DNA of 8,962 nt from an archaeon (GTDB lineage Archaea; Methanobacteriota; Methanobacteria; Methanobacteriales; Methanobacteriaceae), in NCBI GenBank assembly GCA_024409145.1, contig JAKSUF010000049.1, forward strand, positions 1-8,962, written 5' to 3'. The position numbers were made by a program, and so were the translations under genes. How positions within the stretch are numbered: position 1 is the stretch's first letter; each line of letters begins with the position of its first letter. Below are positions 6,300 to 8,962 of the stretch, piece by piece. The notes under the pieces are model-generated. The model did not search any database. It was not told where the DNA came from and was given only the letters and a program-made list of their open reading frames with translations.

Positions 6300-7181
6300 A
6301 TGTATTCTATATTCTTTTGTTTAGGCTTAATTTTCATTGGAATAGTTGCAGGTTTTGCATCTGGATTATTAGGTGTTGGGGGAGGTTTTATAATTGTTCC
6401 CTTACAATATTTCCTTTTAAATTCTTCTGGAATAAATTCTGATTTAGCTATGATTGTTTCAATTGCAACAAGTTTAGCAATTATTATTCCAACAGCATTA
6501 TCTGGAGCTTATAGGCATCAAAAATTAAATAAAGATATTATTCGTCCAGGTATTATTTTAGGTATTTCTGGGATAATTGGTAGTTTTATTGGTGGTCAAA
6601 TAGCTATTTTTATTCCAGTTAATATATTACAAATAATTTTTGCTATTGTTTTGATTGGTGTAGCTATTAATATGGTAGTTGATGCTTTTAAATCTAATAA
6701 AGATAATTCTGTAAATGATGACAATCAAAATAGTTTAAATGATGATTGTGATAATTTGATTGAGAATAATAATTCTAAACTTAACTTTAACTTAACTACT
6801 GCAATACTTATGGGAAGTTTAGTAGGGGTATTATCCGGATTACTTGGTGTTGGTGGTGGAGTATTTATGATTCCAATTTTAACTATATTATTTGGATTTA
6901 AATTAAAAAAAGCTATTGGTACTTCTTCAGTATTCATCTCTCTTACTGCAATAGGTGGTTTTTTATCTTACTCTATTTCAAGTACTGTTATAAATCCTAT
7001 TCCTTATTCAATTGGATATATAAGTTTAATAAATTGGTTTTTAATTATATTATTCTCAGTACCTATGGCATCTATTGGTGCTAAATATGTCTATAAAATT
7101 CCTGATAAAACTTTAAAATTAGTTTTCTCAGTTTTAATTTTATTCATGGCAATAAAATTATTAGGGATTTCCCCTATTTAA
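6300..7181 (+). CDS. TauE/SafE (TSUP) family permease
   Basis: The protein belongs to the TSUP family, whose members move sulfite, taurine/sulfonate breakdown products and other small organic anions across the cytoplasmic membrane. It shows the two-fold repeat typical of the family: GFASGLLGVGGGFIIVP near the N-terminus (residues 18-34 from ATG 6300) and GVLSGLLGVGGGVFMIP near 170-186. About eight membrane spans are arranged in two halves, joined by a hydrophilic loop of some 33 residues rich in Asn and Asp (about 125-157). Its 293 residues are somewhat longer than the most compact members, mainly because of that loop. A GTG at 6291 would add three residues; ATG 6300 is preferred. Neither has a Shine-Dalgarno, so a short or leaderless transcript is likely. 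No sulfur-metabolism gene is adjacent, so the substrate remains open. Confidence 0.9.
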   Translation: MYSIFFCLGLIFIGIVAGFASGLLGVGGGFIIVPLQYFLLNSSGINSDLAMIVSIATSLAIIIPTALSGAYRHQKLNKDIIRPGIILGISGIIGSFIGGQIAIFIPVNILQIIFAIVLIGVAINMVVDAFKSNKDNSVNDDNQNSLNDDCDNLIENNNSKLNFNLTTAILMGSLVGVLSGLLGVGGGVFMIPILTILFGFKLKKAIGTSSVFISLTAIGGFLSYSISSTVINPIPYSIGYISLINWFLIILFSVPMASIGAKYVYKIPDKTLKLVFSVLILFMAIKLLGISPI

Positions 7182-7185
7182 TTTC

Positions 7186-7260
7186 ATTTTTTTTTATTGT
7201 GATAGTATTTTTATTTTTATTTTTGTGTTTGGTGTTTTTTGTGGTGGTATTTTTTTTAAT
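7186..7260 (+). terminator. T-tract terminator after the TSUP permease
   Basis: The convergent gap after the permease contains a run of nine T starting at about 7187, then several T4-T9 tracts up to 7258, all on the + strand and without a strong hairpin. This fits archaeal oligo-T termination of the permease gene. The converging minus-strand gene, which ends at 7278, has no T-tract on its own coding strand here. Confidence 0.6.
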
Positions 7261-7277
7261 CGTTAATTTTTATTTAT

Positions 7278-8153
7278 TTAATCTTCATAAACGATTCCAG
7301 TTCCAATAATTGAAATTTGAATTATTAAATAAGTTTTTTCTATTTTAATATTATCATATTGTATATTAAGTTCTAAGATTCCATTACAATTATCTTTTTT
7401 AAGTTGTTTAGATAAGTCCAATAGGGTTCTATTTTTAACAAATTCAATATCTTTTAAAAGTGCAGAACCTTTTTTCTCAATATCTTTATATTTAATGGCT
7501 TCTTTTTGATCGTATTTTAAAAAGTTTTTAGATTCATAAATTCCTTTGTACTCTACGATTTTTTTACCAGATATTTGATTTGTAGTTGAAAATATTATTC
7601 CTAAATCATTTATATCTGGGAGATTATTTTTTATAGTATAATCATTTTTATTTAATTCGATTATTTTTACATAAGGAGTTCCTTTAGTTTTATGAATTTT
7701 TTTATCTATACTCTCTTTAATCCTATCTTTTATACTATGGATGCACTGGAATATTATGAATGTGGTTCGGATTAAAATGTAATTAACTGTTCTAGGAGTT
7801 GCTGATTGTAAGATAAATATCAATGCAATTAATGTTAATGGATTTAATCCTAAACTTGGATTAGATAATATGAATCCATAAATCACAGTTACTAAAAATA
7901 GGATAAATGAACTTATTGCACCTGTTGTCTTTTTAATATATCGTCTTGCTAAATGAGTTTCAACATATCCTGCAGAAAGGGGTGAAAGTATTAAACCTAA
8001 ATTCCATCCTAAAATATCAAAATGAGTTACTAAACAAATCCAATAGACAAATAAACCTACTGCAGTTCCTATTAAAACATAATATAGTATTTTTAATCTA
8101 GTATTATCTTTTATATTCTGTTCTATTTGTTTAGGGTGTTTTTCAGTATTCAT
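7278..8153 (-). CDS. Membrane-anchored protein with a divergent C-terminal YbjQ-like domain
   Basis: Residues about 21-140 contain four or five membrane spans (about 21-41, 48-66, 78-96, 103-117 and possibly 124-139), with LSPLSAGYVETHLARRYIKK between the second and third. Residues about 184-291 form a soluble domain that aligns by eye with the neighbouring YbjQ protein: IIFSTTNQISGKKIVEYKGI against its N-terminus LLTSTDTLEKKNILHYYGI, then the block ending QYDN (265-268) against SYDN, and GTGIVYE (284-290) against GTAVKYE. The middle of the YbjQ fold (the GANVYKD to EGN region) is replaced by unrelated sequence, and the conserved GANAIIG is altered to NCNGILE, so any ligand site is probably changed. 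The gene lies 92 bases downstream of ybjQ on the same strand and has its own promoter candidate with a 20-bp palindrome. There is no clear Shine-Dalgarno. Function unknown. Confidence 0.7.
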   Translation of the reverse strand: MNTEKHPKQIEQNIKDNTRLKILYYVLIGTAVGLFVYWICLVTHFDILGWNLGLILSPLSAGYVETHLARRYIKKTTGAISSFILFLVTVIYGFILSNPSLGLNPLTLIALIFILQSATPRTVNYILIRTTFIIFQCIHSIKDRIKESIDKKIHKTKGTPYVKIIELNKNDYTIKNNLPDINDLGIIFSTTNQISGKKIVEYKGIYESKNFLKYDQKEAIKYKDIEKKGSALLKDIEFVKNRTLLDLSKQLKKDNCNGILELNIQYDNIKIEKTYLIIQISIIGTGIVYED

Positions 8154-8194
8154 TGTTATTAATCTTAAAAAATAGTTTTTTTTAATTAATATAT

Positions 8195-8234
8195 CTTGGT
8201 TCTAAATCAATATATTGATTTACTCGGTTCTAAA
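8195..8234 (-). promoter_or_regulatory. 20-bp perfect palindrome flanked by 12-bp direct repeats, upstream of the membrane YbjQ-like gene
   Basis: TAAATCAATATATTGATTTA at 8203-8222 is an exact 20-base palindrome. It overlaps CTTGGTTCTAAA (8195-8206) and is followed by CTCGGTTCTAAA (8223-8234), a direct repeat with 11 of 12 bases identical and a 28-base offset. Just downstream on the minus strand, at about 8184-8194, lies a TATA candidate (GATATATTAAT), which would start transcription about 10-15 bases before the ATG at 8153. A symmetric site immediately upstream of the TATA/BRE is a usual place for an archaeal activator or repressor. The site is clear; the function is inferred. Confidence 0.6.
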
Positions 8235-8245
8235 GAATATTTTTA

Positions 8246-8569
8246 TTATTCATATTTTACTGCAGTTCCATAGGCCGTTATTAAGATTGTATTTCCCATT
8301 GTTCCACCAAGATTATCATAGGAAATTTTTAAACCAATGATTGCATTAGCTCCTTTTTCTTTAGCTTTTTTTTGCATTATAGATACTGCATGTTTTCTAG
8401 CTTCTTGGAGTTCTTTTTCATATTTTGATGTATTCCCTTCAACAACATCTCTAATTCCTGAAAATAAATCTTTATATACATTAGCTCCAAGTAATGATTC
8501 TCCAGTTACAATTCCATAGTAATGGAGAATATTTTTCTTTTCTAATGTGTCTGTTGAAGTTAACAGCAT
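8246..8569 (-). CDS. YbjQ / UPF0145 (DUF74) family protein
   Basis: This 107-residue soluble protein has the length and all the conserved blocks of the YbjQ/UPF0145 family: an N-terminal LLTSTDTLEKKNILHYYGIV strand-turn-strand, GESLLGANVYKD at 23-34, IRDVVEGNTSKYEKELQEAR at 39-58, the helix ending in the hallmark GANAIIGLKISYDN at 73-86, and a closing ITAYGTAVKYE strand at 97-107. Known structures of the family are ring-shaped oligomers; the frequent label heavy-metal-binding is not backed by an evident metal motif, as there are no cysteines or His clusters here. The biological role is unknown. The ATG at 8569 is preceded on the minus strand by AAAAGG (8577-8582) at good spacing. It lies between a zinc-ribbon membrane protein gene and a gene for a membrane-anchored YbjQ relative, all on one strand, which suggests a joint function. 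Confidence 0.9.
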   Translation of the reverse strand: MLLTSTDTLEKKNILHYYGIVTGESLLGANVYKDLFSGIRDVVEGNTSKYEKELQEARKHAVSIMQKKAKEKGANAIIGLKISYDNLGGTMGNTILITAYGTAVKYE

Positions 8570-8625
8570 ATTTTAACCTTTTAATATTTTATTTTTAATA
8601 ATTATCTTCTAGAATATTGTTTTAG

Positions 8626-8651
8626 TACATGCATTATGTATAATGCATGTA
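8626..8651 (-). promoter_or_regulatory. Perfect 12-bp-arm dyad between the zinc-ribbon gene and ybjQ
   Basis: The arms TACATGCATTAT (8626-8637) and ATAATGCATGTA (8640-8651) are exact reverse complements with only two bases, GT, between them. The site lies eight bases after the zinc-ribbon stop and about 57 bases before the ybjQ start, and it contains GC pairs that are rare in this A/T-rich gap. It could be an operator for ybjQ or an RNA hairpin at the 3' end of the zinc-ribbon transcript. No T-tract follows on the minus strand, so a classical hairpin-plus-T terminator is unlikely; operator is preferred. Confidence 0.6.
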
Positions 8652-8659
8652 TAACTTAC

Positions 8660-8851
8660 TTATTTAAAGAAAATAAACCATGCTAAAACAATAAGGAAAA
8701 TGACCATCACAATCATTAATGTGATTCTACTTTTTCTCATTTGTTTTTGTCTTTGGAATAATACTTTTTCACAATCTGGAGAACAAGTTTTTTCATCTAA
8801 TGGTATTGGACTACCACAAACAGGGCAGTGTTTATGTGCTTCTACACTCAT
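8660..8851 (-). CDS. DUF2116-type zinc-ribbon protein with one membrane span
   Basis: A 63-residue protein with a treble-clef or zinc-ribbon motif near its N-terminus, C9-x2-C12 and C23-x3-C27 (HCPVCGSPIPLDEKTCSPDC), followed by a basic, Gln/Lys/Arg-rich segment (about 32-42) and one transmembrane helix at about 43-62. The motif and size match the DUF2116 family, which is common in methanogens and has no known function. The positive segment before the helix predicts a cytoplasmic zinc ribbon anchored by its C-terminus. The ATG at 8851 has a strong Shine-Dalgarno, AAAGGTGA (8856-8863) on the minus strand, at five bases. It is the first gene of the minus-strand group with the two YbjQ relatives, though the 90-base gap to ybjQ holds a dyad and may contain a second promoter. 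Confidence 0.85.
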   Translation of the reverse strand: MSVEAHKHCPVCGSPIPLDEKTCSPDCEKVLFQRQKQMRKSRITLMIVMVIFLIVLAWFIFFK

Positions 8852-8863
8852 TTTTTCACCTTT

Positions 8864-8962
8864 AATTTTTATAATTTTTAGTTATACTCTTTATAATTTT
8901 ATAAAATTGATATATTATTTTATATTATTATAATATTATTATTTATGTTTTAATTCAATATA
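8864..8962 (-). promoter_or_regulatory. Upstream region of the zinc-ribbon gene
   Basis: The right edge of the window is nearly pure A/T and should contain the promoter for the zinc-ribbon gene. TATA-like candidates on the minus strand include ATTATAAAG (about 8888-8896) and AATATATCAAT (about 8907-8917). A 14-base palindrome, AATTTTATAAAATT, lies at 8895-8908. None stands out from the background, so only the presence of a promoter, not its exact position, is supported. Confidence 0.35.

Noticed and set aside
6725..6937. Minus-strand frame inside the TSUP permease gene
   Set aside because: It is antisense to the second conserved LLGVGGG repeat of the permease and has no independent support.
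8337..8519. Plus-strand frame opposite ybjQ
   Set aside because: Antisense shadow of a complete, well-conserved YbjQ gene.
8895..8908. 14-bp palindrome AATTTTATAAAATT upstream of the zinc-ribbon gene
   Set aside because: It consists only of A and T in a nearly pure A/T region, where such palindromes are expected by chance.
8700..8933. Plus-strand frame opposite the zinc-ribbon gene
   Set aside because: The minus-strand frame has a four-cysteine motif, a membrane span and a strong Shine-Dalgarno; the plus frame has none.
1..8962. tRNA, rRNA, CRISPR array, insertion sequence or prophage
   Set aside because: No cloverleaf, regularly spaced repeat array, transposase, integrase or phage structural gene was seen on either strand.

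Overview
The window is about 9 kb of a very A+T-rich genome. It carries an archaeal TFB (TFIIB-like) gene directly behind gar1, an archaeal H/ACA pseudouridylation-guide RNP gene, with archaeal TATA boxes and Shine-Dalgarno sites. The very low G+C, the TFB sequence and a DUF2116-type zinc-ribbon membrane protein suggest a methanogen of the Methanobacteriaceae, most likely a low-GC Methanobrevibacter or a relative such as Methanosphaera. The genus is an inference from composition and remembered family features, not from a search.

Layout: (1) 161-922 (+) is an RraA/aldolase-like protein with a TTG start and an unusual basic N-terminal extension. (2) 923-1324 is a T-rich spacer with an orphan Shine-Dalgarno and, at its right end, a promoter region with a perfect 12-bp-arm dyad over TATA elements. 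(3) 1325-2820 (+) is a gar1-tfb pair; Gar1 has a long Lys/Ser/Asn tail built on a pentapeptide repeat, and tfb has a GC-rich, structured leader that leaves its start uncertain. (4) 2957-4852 (-) is a fused GT-A/GT-B glycosyltransferase and 5017-6153 (-) an unrecognised membrane protein with possible N-glycosylation sites. (5) 6300-7181 (+) is a TauE/SafE (TSUP) permease, divergent from the membrane protein. (6) 7278-8851 (-) holds three genes: a zinc-ribbon membrane protein, a soluble YbjQ (UPF0145) protein and a membrane-anchored divergent YbjQ-like protein, the last two each preceded by a perfect palindrome.

The gar1-tfb pair joins RNA modification to basal transcription and is probably co-transcribed. 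The glycosyltransferase, membrane protein and permease look like envelope or transport functions with no proven link. The YbjQ/zinc-ribbon cluster is the best candidate for an uncharacterised functional module: two YbjQ relatives, one soluble and one membrane-tethered, beside a small zinc-ribbon membrane protein, with strong operator-like dyads in both intergenic gaps. No tRNA, rRNA, CRISPR array, insertion sequence or phage gene was seen.
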